Assembly: GCA_017502525.1 (NCBI GenBank)
Contig: JAFVUV010000020.1
Span: forward strand, 1 to 42,487
Direction of reading: 5' to 3'
Length of the DNA: 42,487 bases
Origin: Clostridia bacterium
Lineage (GTDB): Bacteria > Bacillota > Clostridia > Christensenellales > Borkfalkiaceae
This document shows positions 32,550 through 40,728 of the stretch, piece after piece; the stretch's first letter is position 1, and each line of letters starts with the position of its first letter. The position numbers and the translations under genes were made by a program. The notes beneath the pieces were generated by a model, which did not search any database, was not told the origin of the DNA, and was given only the letters and a program-made list of their open reading frames with translations.

Positions 32550-33830
32550 TTAATTATCAACGTCAAAGTTTTCTAAAATTGATTTTGATTCTACAGGCTT
32601 GCTGTCGCCGTGTTTAACGAAGAACATTGTTAGGAAAGCTAAAGCTACGCAAATGCACGCATAAGGGAAGAGTGGTAACATATTTCCCACAAGGTCCATA
32701 AGCGCGCCTGATAAAACGGGTGTTATAACTTGTGCGGACATACTTGCCGTATAATACCAACCAGTATATTTGCCCACGTCGCTCTCTTTCGCTAGTTCAA
32801 CGACCATAGGGAAACTGTTAACGTTAATCGTTGCCCAACCGATGCCCGCTAAAGCAAATAATACGTACATTATAACAGGATTGCTATTTGCCGTCATAAA
32901 TATTGCAAAGAAGAAGGAAAGGGCGAGCATAATTACGCCGGCTAAAATTGTTTTCTTTCTACCTATTTTTGTGGCGATTATTCCAACGGGTAAATATGAA
33001 ATTATCGCAGCGCCTTGCGCAATTAATAACGTTAAATCGTAACTTTGATGCAAAACTTTATCCGCGTATAACGAGTATTTAGAAGTTATAGCGTTGTAAC
33101 CCATATACCAAAGAGCAACGGAACCTAATATTAAAAGTAAAGACTTAAGTTCAGGTTTAGATAGTTTTTTATCGTTTGTATTGTTATCGCTAGGCTTTTC
33201 TTCGGGATAAAATTTAAGGGTGTCTTGGCGCATTTGCTCCGCCCACTTATTTTCTCTAACAGTAAGAAGAAAGATTACTAACCCTAACAGAATAATACCG
33301 CAAACTGCGATGTAATAGGGGGTAAGATTGTGCATAGTGCTTTCGCCGACTTTAACTACGATACCTAATCCTAACACGATTAGACCACCAACCGTTCCCA
33401 CAAGGTTTATTATTGCGTTACCTTTAGAGCGCAAGGGTTTGCACGTTACGTCGGGCATTAGTGCAACTGCAGGCGAACGGAAAGTCGCCATAGATAAAAG
33501 CGTTATTAAAAGTATTGCGATAAAAAGCCAAACGTTACCAATGAAGGGTAAAAACACGAAGGATATTACGGCAAAGCAAGTGCCAAATATAATAAATACC
33601 GTGCGCTTGCCTAGTTTTGACTTAGTTTTATCGGATAATGCACCAAAAAGTGGAAGTAAAAATACAGCCAAAATATTATCAAGAGCCATTATTAAGCCTG
33701 ATAAAGTTTGTTTCATATCAAACTTATAAGTTAAAATTAGCGGTATAGTTTTGTCGTACGCTTGCCAAAAAGCCGTAATTAAAAAGAAGGCAAATCCCAC
33801 GCAAATAACGCGTTTGTAATTAAGTTTCAT
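32550..33830 (-). CDS. MFS transporter, GPH/SLC45 sugar-type
   Basis: 426 residues, 12 membrane helices. MFS motif A-like GALSDKTKSKLGKR (about 62-75) follows helix 2. The sequence TAFWQAYDKTIPLIL and AMLPDVTCKPLRSKGNAI-like loops resemble SLC45/GPH-type disaccharide transporters. AAGGAG lies before ATG 33830. An in-frame ATG at 33881 is in the -35 box of the promoter and is rejected. A C-terminal hydrophilic tail has GDSKPVESKS. Confidence 0.85.
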   Translation of the reverse strand: MKLNYKRVICVGFAFFLITAFWQAYDKTIPLILTYKFDMKQTLSGLIMALDNILAVFLLPLFGALSDKTKSKLGKRTVFIIFGTCFAVISFVFLPFIGNVWLFIAILLITLLSMATFRSPAVALMPDVTCKPLRSKGNAIINLVGTVGGLIVLGLGIVVKVGESTMHNLTPYYIAVCGIILLGLVIFLLTVRENKWAEQMRQDTLKFYPEEKPSDNNTNDKKLSKPELKSLLLILGSVALWYMGYNAITSKYSLYADKVLHQSYDLTLLIAQGAAIISYLPVGIIATKIGRKKTILAGVIMLALSFFFAIFMTANSNPVIMYVLFALAGIGWATINVNSFPMVVELAKESDVGKYTGWYYTASMSAQVITPVLSGALMDLVGNMLPLFPYACICVALAFLTMFFVKHGDSKPVESKSILENFDVDN

Positions 33831-33852
33831 TATTAATTTCTCCTTGAAAACC

Positions 33853-33881
33853 ATTATAGCACTAATTAAACAATAAATCAA
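33853..33881 (-). promoter_or_regulatory. Promoter of the MFS gene
   Basis: Minus strand: TTGATT (33881-33876), 17-nt spacer, perfect TATAAT (33858-33853). Initiation near 33846 gives a leader of about 16 nt before ATG 33830. Confidence 0.65.
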
Positions 33882-34169
33882 TAACTAATAAAAAAATCCT
33901 AACGTATGTAAATTTGATATAAATATTTGCAAGTAGTGAATATCAAATTTCGCATTAGTTTTAAGTGAGAAAGAAATGAATAAGATTGTAAAATTATGAT
34001 AAGAATATTGCAAAAAATCACATATTTAGTCTTGGCTATTGACAAGTTCATTGATATGAATTAAAATTTATCAAAAAAGTATTAAAGAAGTGTCAAAAGA
34101 TATAATTACTATTTGAGTTAGTGTTTCTTAGAAGAAATACTTAAAAAGCAAACGAGAAGGAGAAAGAAC
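33882..34169. promoter_or_regulatory. MFS/esterase intergenic region with repeated TTTGATA half-sites
   Basis: No gene is seen between 33831 and 34169. A perfect 11-bp inverted repeat (AAATTTGATAT at 33910-33920, ATATCAAATTT at 33940-33950) has a 19-nt spacer. A second copy of the half-sites, TTGATA (34051-34056) and TATCAA (34069-34074), flanks the -10 box of the plus promoter TTGACA (34039-34044), 17 nt, TAAAAT (34062-34067). A hairpin (about 34119-34140) lies in the leader. This fits a repressor site controlling the divergent pair. Confidence 0.5.
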
Positions 34170-34985
34170 ATGTTGATGAATCCCAAAAACGATAAATTTG
34201 ATATTATTATACTTGCCGGACAATCAAATGCATCCGGTTGTGGTTGGGGAGAAACAACTATGCCTTGGGAAATTAATCCTAAGATAAAAATGCTTCGTGG
34301 AAGGATGAGTGTAGCGTTTGGAGTAGACAATGACTACGATAGGTCTGGGATGAAAATAGATTGTGTGCAAGAGTATTGGGTGGTAGATGCAGACGAGCGT
34401 TGGGATAGTGAAGAAAAAATAAATCAAGGCGTTCTAGCGTTGCAGTTCGCAAAAGCTTATTGCGAAAATAATTTGCAGAATGATAGAAAAATTTTGATAG
34501 TTGATAACGCGTTAGGAGGCACTAGTTTTTCTAAGGGGCATTGGGCTGTTGGGGACCTATTATATAGTAGGTTGTTTAAGATAACGGATGAAGCACTTTC
34601 AATGAATCCTGAAAATAAAGTAGTAGCCGTTTTGTGGCATCAAGGGGAATCTGACGTAGAACAAATGTCCCCACAATCATATAAAGACCATATATTAGCA
34701 TTGATAGAAAATATTAGAACGGCGTACGGAAACGTTCCATTTATAAGCGGTGGGTTTGTAGATGATTGGGCAAATTTTTGTCCTCGTAGTAGTGATTACG
34801 AAAATATTTATAAAGAACTCGTAGGGCAAGTAAAAAGATATGGATTTGCGAGTGCAAAAGGTCTTTTAAGTAACGACCAAGTGGTAGGGAGAGGAGGAAG
34901 TATTCATTTTTCCAAAGAAAGCATAAATTTGTTAGGCAAACGATATTACAATGAATACGAGAAAATACTAAAAGAAAAATTATAA
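34170..34985 (+). CDS. SASA-type carbohydrate acetylesterase
   Basis: 271 residues. LAGQSNA (15-21, Ser19), LGGTSF (115-120), WHQGESD (156-162) and IHFS (His246) are the blocks of the sialate O-acetylesterase/CE6-like SGNH hydrolases. The product removes acetyl groups from sugars. There is no signal peptide, so it would act in the cytosol on imported acetylated oligosaccharides. AAGGAG (34157-34162) sets the start. It faces the MFS transporter divergently. Confidence 0.85.
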   Translation: MLMNPKNDKFDIIILAGQSNASGCGWGETTMPWEINPKIKMLRGRMSVAFGVDNDYDRSGMKIDCVQEYWVVDADERWDSEEKINQGVLALQFAKAYCENNLQNDRKILIVDNALGGTSFSKGHWAVGDLLYSRLFKITDEALSMNPENKVVAVLWHQGESDVEQMSPQSYKDHILALIENIRTAYGNVPFISGGFVDDWANFCPRSSDYENIYKELVGQVKRYGFASAKGLLSNDQVVGRGGSIHFSKESINLLGKRYYNEYEKILKEKL

Positions 34986-35164
34986 TTTGGTAAAAATTAT
35001 TATAGAAAAATAAAGAAATTATTTTATAAACCGAAAGATAAATATTCTTATTGATTTTTTTGTTCAAAAGTAAATATTATCTTTGGATTAACTTAAACTA
35101 TGATATACATTAATACGTTGCGCTAAAAACAACAAAAAAATAAAATTCAAATAAATTAAAAATA

Positions 35165-35198
35165 AAACTCCTACACAAATTACGTTGTGTAGGAGTTT
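35165..35198. terminator. Bidirectional terminator between esterase and dehydrogenase genes
   Basis: A perfect 14-bp stem (AAACTCCTACACAA with TTGTGTAGGAGTTT) and an ATTACG-type loop, flanked by A-rich sequence on the left. It serves the minus-strand dehydrogenase gene and perhaps the esterase. The rest of 34986-35164 is AT-rich with nothing recognisable. Confidence 0.85.
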
Positions 35199-35221
35199 AG
35201 TGTGTAAAGTAATAAAAAATT

Positions 35222-36451
35222 TTAGAAGTTTTCTAATAGATATTTTTCAGCTTCAGCTGACCAAATTCCATTATTTTTATCAGTTATTTCAAATAATTTA
35301 TTGAATCTTTCATCAGTTTTTCCAAGTTCCTTAAAGTCACTAATTGCTGTAAGAGGAAGATTTATGTGGGTATATATAAGTTTTTTACCACCCGGTATTT
35401 GAGGTAGGTTAAGCGTTGTTTCAATAACGGAGTTTAATCCGCCGATATGTGTTATCATAACGGCAGGATTGATTTTGTTTTGGCTAATTAGCTGAGCTGT
35501 TTCTTTGATATCTTCTACAGTACTTCCACTAGTGCCGGAAAAATGATGTTGAGAGTAATGAATATCATAAAAATTAACTTTCGCTTTAAGATTTTTGTCA
35601 ATTGGACCTGCAAAAAAGTTTAAGCAACCATCAAAAGCAAGTAACGAATCTGCTAATTCTATAAGTTCTGCAACAGGTGCATAGACGAATACATCATCAA
35701 AACCTTCTCCATTAGAATAGTAAAGTAATTCGTTTTTTGTGGTCGCCGAACTAAAAATTAAATTAATTTTGTTTTCAATGGCTTTCTTTTCAAATAAAGA
35801 TTTTGCCCTTTCTAATCTTTCAATATTTATATCAGTTACTAAAACCAAAGCAGGAGTTTTATTAGAAGAAAGAACGATATCAATTGCTTCAAGTCCCATA
35901 GGGCCACAACCTGCAAGTATCGCAACTTTTCCGTTTTGTTTTAATCCACTTACGAAATCATCACCGAATAAGTGATGAGTACCTTTATAACCACGAAGTA
36001 CGCATGATGCTGGCTCGATTATTGAACCTTTATAAAAAGCATCAGAATTAAATTTAATTAAATAACCGTTTTCAATAATATGTTCATAAACTATTGCGTA
36101 TGTTGAATCCCCGCCAATTTCACTAAAAGAATAACCAATAGTATTCATCCCCATATACCCTAAAGCAGGGGGGATAATGATTTTTTCGCCAACTGAATAC
36201 TGATTGCACCAACGCTTTCCGACTTTAATAATTTCACCACAGAATTCGTGACCAACAATAATAGGTGAATTAGCGATATTGTTAGGTACGCGAATATGTT
36301 TTTCACCTTGTTTAGCGGTTTTATATGTTGACATACAAACGCTATCACAAACTATTTTAATAAGAATTTCACTGTCGGTAATATCTCTTAGGTCAAATTC
36401 TTCAAGTCTTAAATCATTTTCACCATAAAGTCTAACTGCATTCGTTTTCAT
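35222..36451 (-). CDS. Zinc-type sugar-phosphate dehydrogenase (sorbose-1-P reductase-like)
   Basis: 409 residues, longer than most medium-chain alcohol dehydrogenases (about 350). Catalytic-site residues C39, H68 and E69 (GHEFCGEI) are present; the four-cysteine structural zinc loop is absent. EPASCVLRGYKG (about 146-157) and the Rossmann motif AGCGPMGLEAIDI (about 175-187) follow. Length and sequence style match L-sorbose-1-phosphate reductase (SorE). It would oxidise or reduce a sugar alcohol phosphate with NAD(P). It is 12 nt downstream of the aldolase gene, same operon. Confidence 0.8.
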   Translation of the reverse strand: MKTNAVRLYGENDLRLEEFDLRDITDSEILIKIVCDSVCMSTYKTAKQGEKHIRVPNNIANSPIIVGHEFCGEIIKVGKRWCNQYSVGEKIIIPPALGYMGMNTIGYSFSEIGGDSTYAIVYEHIIENGYLIKFNSDAFYKGSIIEPASCVLRGYKGTHHLFGDDFVSGLKQNGKVAILAGCGPMGLEAIDIVLSSNKTPALVLVTDINIERLERAKSLFEKKAIENKINLIFSSATTKNELLYYSNGEGFDDVFVYAPVAELIELADSLLAFDGCLNFFAGPIDKNLKAKVNFYDIHYSQHHFSGTSGSTVEDIKETAQLISQNKINPAVMITHIGGLNSVIETTLNLPQIPGGKKLIYTHINLPLTAISDFKELGKTDERFNKLFEITDKNNGIWSAEAEKYLLENF

Positions 36452-36463
36452 ATTAAAATTTCC

Positions 36464-37333
36464 TTATATTCTATTATTGCTTCCGAAAGTTCTAATTTTG
36501 TTGGTTATTACTTTTCTCATTAAAACTCTAGATTCTTCAAAGACATATGCGGGCCAAGTTGCAATATTCGTTATGGAGTTTAATTTGTTTTTAAGTCCAG
36601 TATTTAATGCTTCTACTACGTCGGAAAAAATATTGATTTTTGTAATTCCGTTTTTTATAGCGTCAATCATCTGGTCGTTTGGTGTTCCGCTACCGCCGTG
36701 TAAAACAAGTGGTTTATTGCAGATAGCGGTAATATCATTAAGTCTATCAATTCTAAGAGAAGGAGTCTTTTTGTAAACACCATGAGAGGTGCCAATCGCA
36801 ACGGCAAGTGCATCAACGTCAGCGATTTCAATGAATTTGGTTACTTCTTCAGGAACGGTTAGAGTATTTTCTGGGTCTTCATTCGAAATAGAAGAAGATT
36901 CGTCACCAACCATAGCGTTGCCAACGTGACCTAATTCAGCTTCTACAGTAACTCCGTAAGAGTGTGCAAACTTTACGACTTCCGCAGTTTTTTTCGCATT
37001 TTCATCAAAAGGTAATTTTGAGCCATCGAACATGACCGAACTAAATCCTGCATTAATAGCTTGTTTAATGAACTCAATATCGGTTGCGTGGTCTAATTGA
37101 AAGCAAATGGGTATTGAATAATGTTCCGAAGCCATTTTCACCATGCCAGCCATTAAACTGAGATTTTTTTGCGACAAATCAACACCGAGCCCTAATAATA
37201 AAGCAGGTGATTTTTCCGCTTCGCAAGAATCTAAAACAGCTTTCATCATTTCATAATTACTTATATCAAAAGCTGGAATAGCGTATTTGTTTTTTTGTGC
37301 ATCTAAAAGCATTTCTGTCAAATTTACTAACAT
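36464..37333 (-). CDS. Class II fructose/tagatose-bisphosphate aldolase family
   Basis: 289 residues. Zinc ligands H82 (QLDHA), H184 (GTSHGVY) and H212 (LHGGSG) are present, with D81 as the catalytic acid. VMFDGS (100-105) and EAELGHVG (about 131-138) are also typical of the GatY/KbaY/Fba group. It cleaves a ketose (bis)phosphate; the exact sugar is not deducible. GGAGAG precedes the start. It is the first gene after the promoter and is followed by the dehydrogenase. Confidence 0.9.
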   Translation of the reverse strand: MLVNLTEMLLDAQKNKYAIPAFDISNYEMMKAVLDSCEAEKSPALLLGLGVDLSQKNLSLMAGMVKMASEHYSIPICFQLDHATDIEFIKQAINAGFSSVMFDGSKLPFDENAKKTAEVVKFAHSYGVTVEAELGHVGNAMVGDESSSISNEDPENTLTVPEEVTKFIEIADVDALAVAIGTSHGVYKKTPSLRIDRLNDITAICNKPLVLHGGSGTPNDQMIDAIKNGITKINIFSDVVEALNTGLKNKLNSITNIATWPAYVFEESRVLMRKVITNKIRTFGSNNRI

Positions 37334-37356
37334 AATATCTCTCCTAATTTTTTTTC

Positions 37357-37436
37357 ATTATATCATCGATTATAACATTTGTCAAATACATATGTTAAAT
37401 ATTTTAATTGATTTTGTGTTTAATTTGTGGTAAAAT
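37357..37436. promoter_or_regulatory. Divergent promoters for the sugar operon and sorC-type gene
   Basis: Minus: perfect TTGACA (37385-37380), 17 nt, perfect TATAAT (37362-37357). Its -35 box lies in the palindrome ATTTG-T-CAAAT (37377-37387). TAACAT (37373-37378) and ATGTTA (37392-37397) form a wider dyad over the same -35. Plus: TTGATT (37408-37413), 17 nt, TAAAAT (37431-37436) for the regulator. A SorC-type repressor bound at the dyad would block the strong minus promoter. Confidence 0.65.
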
Positions 37437-37475
37437 TAATGCATAATTTATTATTGATTAGGGAAGTTAAGAATA

Positions 37476-38390
37476 ATGGATAAGCTTAAACAGAGAGTGT
37501 TAGAGGTAGCAATATTATATTATCAAGAAAATTTGACACAACAGGTGATTGCCCAAAAGTTAGGTATAACAAGGCAAACGGTGTCAAAATTATTAAAGTT
37601 TGCCGTAGATGATGGGGTTGTTGAAATTAAAATTAACGACCCTGAAAAGCAAACTCAACTATTAGAAGAAAGATTATCACAAAAACTTGGTGTTACGGTA
37701 AAAGTTGGTGTGGGAACAAACAGTGATGATTTGTTAAGAAAAATAGCTACGGTAAGGGAAGCTTGTTCGTATTTGAATGATAATATATGTACGGGAGATA
37801 AAAAAATAGGTGTTGCGTGGGGACGAACAATTCAAGAAGTAATAGCACAGATGAAAAGAATTAAGACCATCGGAAATATTGTTTATCCGTTGGTTGGTGC
37901 TACGAATAGAGACGAAGGTTGTTATTATACTAATAAGTTGGTGTCAGACTTTGCAGAAAAAACTGGTGCGTTAGCAAAATACTCAATGTTTCCAAATTAT
38001 GTTTCAAAAAGCGATTTAGAGTTGATTAAACAAACGCAAATTTATAGTGAAATTCAAGATTTATGGGCCAACACCGATATTGCTCTTGTTGGTATAGGTA
38101 ATGTGAAAACAGTAAATGATTTAAGAATTAATTTTGATAAAGAAATAGTAGAAGTTGATTTTGTGGGAGATATTGTTATGCACGTTTTTGATAAAGGGGG
38201 CAAAGTTTTAAGCACCAATCAAGATTCATTATGCGTGTCTTTTGATGATATCAAAAGAGCAAAAAACACGGTAGCAGTTGCATATGGAAATTCAAAAGTT
38301 GAGGCAATGATATGTGCGTGTAAAACTGGTGCAATTAACACGTTAATAACTGACGAGTATACAGCGAAGGAGATTGACGAATTAATTTAA
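37476..38390 (+). CDS. SorC/DeoR-family sugar-sensing regulator
   Basis: 304 residues. The N-terminal HTH (about 17-40: NLTQQVIAQKLGITRQTVSK) is followed by a sugar-phosphate-binding domain of the SorC group, with GVAWGRTIQEVI and VYPLVGATNRD. Such proteins sense phosphorylated sugars and control the neighbouring catabolic genes. It is divergent from the aldolase-dehydrogenase operon. The ribosome binding site (AGGGAAG) is modest. Confidence 0.92.
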   Translation: MDKLKQRVLEVAILYYQENLTQQVIAQKLGITRQTVSKLLKFAVDDGVVEIKINDPEKQTQLLEERLSQKLGVTVKVGVGTNSDDLLRKIATVREACSYLNDNICTGDKKIGVAWGRTIQEVIAQMKRIKTIGNIVYPLVGATNRDEGCYYTNKLVSDFAEKTGALAKYSMFPNYVSKSDLELIKQTQIYSEIQDLWANTDIALVGIGNVKTVNDLRINFDKEIVEVDFVGDIVMHVFDKGGKVLSTNQDSLCVSFDDIKRAKNTVAVAYGNSKVEAMICACKTGAINTLITDEYTAKEIDELI

Positions 38391-38408
38391 GTTGAAAATA
38401 TTTTGAAT

Positions 38409-38446
38409 AAGCAATCACTCTTTGAGAGTGGTTGCTTGTTTTTTTA
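38409..38446 (+). terminator. Terminator after the sorC-type gene
   Basis: AAGCAATCACTCT pairs with AGAGTGGTTGCTT (one G-U), followed by a run of seven T. Strong rho-independent form. Confidence 0.93.
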
Positions 38447-38495
38447 AACTTGTATTTTTAGCACATAAAATAGAATATGTAACATTAAACAGGTT

Positions 38496-38555
38496 GAATT
38501 TTGGTAAAACAATGTCGAATTTTTGGTAGAATAATCTATTTCGTTGTAGTATAAT
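38496..38555 (+). promoter_or_regulatory. Candidate activator-dependent promoter of the CBM9-phosphatase operon
   Basis: A perfect TATAAT at 38550-38555 has no -35 consensus at the right distance. Instead two direct copies of GAATTTT(T)GGTA lie at 38496-38506 and 38517-38528, with starts 21 nt apart, about two helical turns. This is the layout of a promoter that needs an activator. The motif does not match the Bacillus Pho box. Confidence 0.45.
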
Positions 38556-38581
38556 TAAATAAAATTATAGAGAGGAAGACT

Positions 38582-39568
38582 ATGAATAAACTTATAAAAA
38601 TTTTTTCAATTGTAATTTGTTTGGTCATATTGTCGTCTATTTTTGGGTGTGTAGATAAGCCTAGTGGCAACGAGCCAGAAGAGAATGCTGACGGGAAATT
38701 TAATGTAGTTATTGAATATTGTTCATCTGGTGGGTGCGTTACTGTAGACAAAAACAAAATTGAGGCGGGTGAAGAATTTGTTATCACGATAACAAGTGAG
38801 ACTAATTTTAAGTTAATAACTTTAATGGTGAATGATAATAACGAAGTTTCAAGTGTTAGAAATAATGTGCTAAATTGTGAAGGATATTTTTCAGACGTTA
38901 AAATTAAAGCTTACTTTATTGTTGACGTGGAATCTCAATTAAATAGCGTGAATTCTGTAAATTACGTCGCGGATGATATGCTTCCTATAATTGATGGAGA
39001 GATAGATTCAATATGGAATACTGCACCTAAACTTTACGTAGTTAATATTCACGAAACAAACGGAACTTTTGTGGAAGAAATATCGTGGGTGAAAGTGCTT
39101 TGGAATGAAAAAGGTTTGTATTTCTTGGCGAACGTAAACGATAAGACAGTTGTTGATATGGACACTTGTAATTTTTGGGTAAGTGAAACTTATACTTCTG
39201 ATGACATAGCATATTCAAGCAATCCAACAGTTACGGGTCATTATTTTATTTGTATGTCATCAAGCGGAGTTCCACGTGAATATGAAGTGAATTGGGACGG
39301 AGCCAAGCTAGATATCGCTCCATATTTAGGAGGAAACGTAGTAAAAAAGGTTGAAAGTGGATATGTTGTTGAAATATATGTTCCAGTTATAAGTTTATTG
39401 GAGTTTTCAGAAGGGAATTTTATAGGCTTTGACGTTTCAATTGATTATTATGACGGAGTAGATGATGATTCAATAGATAAACACCGTGATGCATATACCA
39501 ACTTGTTTGGATTAGGTAGTTATTGGAATAGTGTTGGTGCGTTGAAAAAACTAGAATTAATAAAATAG
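38582..39568 (+). CDS. Lipoprotein with CBM9/DOMON-like domain
   Basis: 328 residues. The signal peptide ends in a lipobox (SSIFGC, Cys23), so the protein is membrane-anchored outside the cell. A beta-rich segment (about 38-115) follows. PIIDGEIDSIWNTA (135-148) is the hallmark start of CBM9-like (type 9 carbohydrate-binding) domains, which runs to the end, closing with the acidic DYYDGVDDDS. It probably binds carbohydrate at the cell surface; no catalytic domain is seen. GAGAGGAAG precedes the ATG. 24 nt before the phosphatase gene. Confidence 0.82.
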   Translation: MNKLIKIFSIVICLVILSSIFGCVDKPSGNEPEENADGKFNVVIEYCSSGGCVTVDKNKIEAGEEFVITITSETNFKLITLMVNDNNEVSSVRNNVLNCEGYFSDVKIKAYFIVDVESQLNSVNSVNYVADDMLPIIDGEIDSIWNTAPKLYVVNIHETNGTFVEEISWVKVLWNEKGLYFLANVNDKTVVDMDTCNFWVSETYTSDDIAYSSNPTVTGHYFICMSSSGVPREYEVNWDGAKLDIAPYLGGNVVKKVESGYVVEIYVPVISLLEFSEGNFIGFDVSIDYYDGVDDDSIDKHRDAYTNLFGLGSYWNSVGALKKLELIK

Positions 39569-39592
39569 AGAAATTTTTTTAGGAGGTAGGAT

Positions 39593-40711
39593 ATGAAAAA
39601 GTTATTTTCAATATTTCTCTGTTTAATTGTTCTTTTAAGTACTGTTGTTGGGTGTAAACCGCAAAATCCAGGCGATGGCTCCCTTGGTTTTGGTAACGTA
39701 CAAGAGGTAAAGAACATAATCTTGTTAATCGGTGACGGTATGGGTCCCGAGCAAATTAAAGCAGGAAATCTAGTTCAAAGAAAGGGATTGTATTTGGATA
39801 AGCTTCCAAATAAGGTGTTAGTTGAAACAAGGTCAAACGATGGAGAAATAACTGACTCTGCTGCAGCGGGAACAGCCTTAGCGACGGGGGTTAGGACGAA
39901 TAACGGATACGTGGGCTTGGATCCTGAGGGAAATCAACTTGAAACCATTGTTGATATTGCGAGTAATTTAGGTAAACGTACGGGTATAATAACTACGGAA
40001 GATTTGATAGGGGCAACACCTATGGCGTTCGCTTCGCACAATGCAAGTCGTTCTGCATATAATGACTTGGCGCTCGTTTCGGCTCAAAGTAGTAACGTGA
40101 ATTTATTTTTAAGTACTGGTAACATCATGGGGCATTATACCGCAACAGGTGGGTATAAGATAGTGGAAAACGTTGATAGTATTTCGGAGTCAACTGAAGA
40201 GAAAATTATTGGGGCGTTTCCGATTGCAGCAACGGCAAAAGAAGGCACGGATTTTTCGTTTGATAGAATGGTAACCGAAGCTTTAGATTATCTTTCTAAA
40301 GATGAAGATGGATTCTTTTTGATGGCTGAAGGGGCGCATATTGACCACGGTGGACATGAAAATAACATAATGTATATGTTGAGAGAATTAGTTGCGTTTG
40401 ATTTAGGCGTTAAAGCCGCTGTTGAATGGGCAAGCAAGAGAAATGATACGGTAGTATTAGTGACTGCCGACCACGAAACAGGTGGTTTATCTTTGGCAAA
40501 TGGTGCAAACGCTTCAAATTTATTTGACATTGATGGAGATGGGAATTTTACAAACATTAGATGGTCTACGGATGGACACTCATCGGCGGACGTTTATTTG
40601 TACTTGTACGGTATGGAAATGAATTACGTGGAAAAATCTTCTTTCGAAAGCAATAATAGACTTAAAAATATTGATATTTTTAACATAATGAAAGGTTTTT
40701 TAGTTGATTAA
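39593..40711 (+). CDS. Lipoprotein alkaline phosphatase
   Basis: 372 residues. Lipobox VVGC (Cys21). The active site is complete: D48 in GDGMG, nucleophile S89 in TDSAAAGTA, E246, D251 and H255 in EGAHIDHGGHEN, D293 and H294 in TADHETGG, and H329 in DGHSS. It hydrolyses phosphomonoesters outside the membrane and would release phosphate from organic compounds. It lies in one operon with the CBM9-like lipoprotein. AGGAGG precedes the ATG. Confidence 0.95.
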   Translation: MKKLFSIFLCLIVLLSTVVGCKPQNPGDGSLGFGNVQEVKNIILLIGDGMGPEQIKAGNLVQRKGLYLDKLPNKVLVETRSNDGEITDSAAAGTALATGVRTNNGYVGLDPEGNQLETIVDIASNLGKRTGIITTEDLIGATPMAFASHNASRSAYNDLALVSAQSSNVNLFLSTGNIMGHYTATGGYKIVENVDSISESTEEKIIGAFPIAATAKEGTDFSFDRMVTEALDYLSKDEDGFFLMAEGAHIDHGGHENNIMYMLRELVAFDLGVKAAVEWASKRNDTVVLVTADHETGGLSLANGANASNLFDIDGDGNFTNIRWSTDGHSSADVYLYLYGMEMNYVEKSSFESNNRLKNIDIFNIMKGFLVD

Positions 40712-40728
40712 TTTTTGCAGTTTTTAAT

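Noticed and set aside
33328..33729. 133-residue plus-strand reading frame inside the MFS gene
   Set aside because: Antisense shadow; low-complexity Ile/Thr/Pro composition mirrors the hydrophobic codons of the real gene.
33831..33881. ATG at 33881 as start of the MFS transporter
   Set aside because: It falls in the -35 box of the best promoter; ATG 33830 has AAGGAG.
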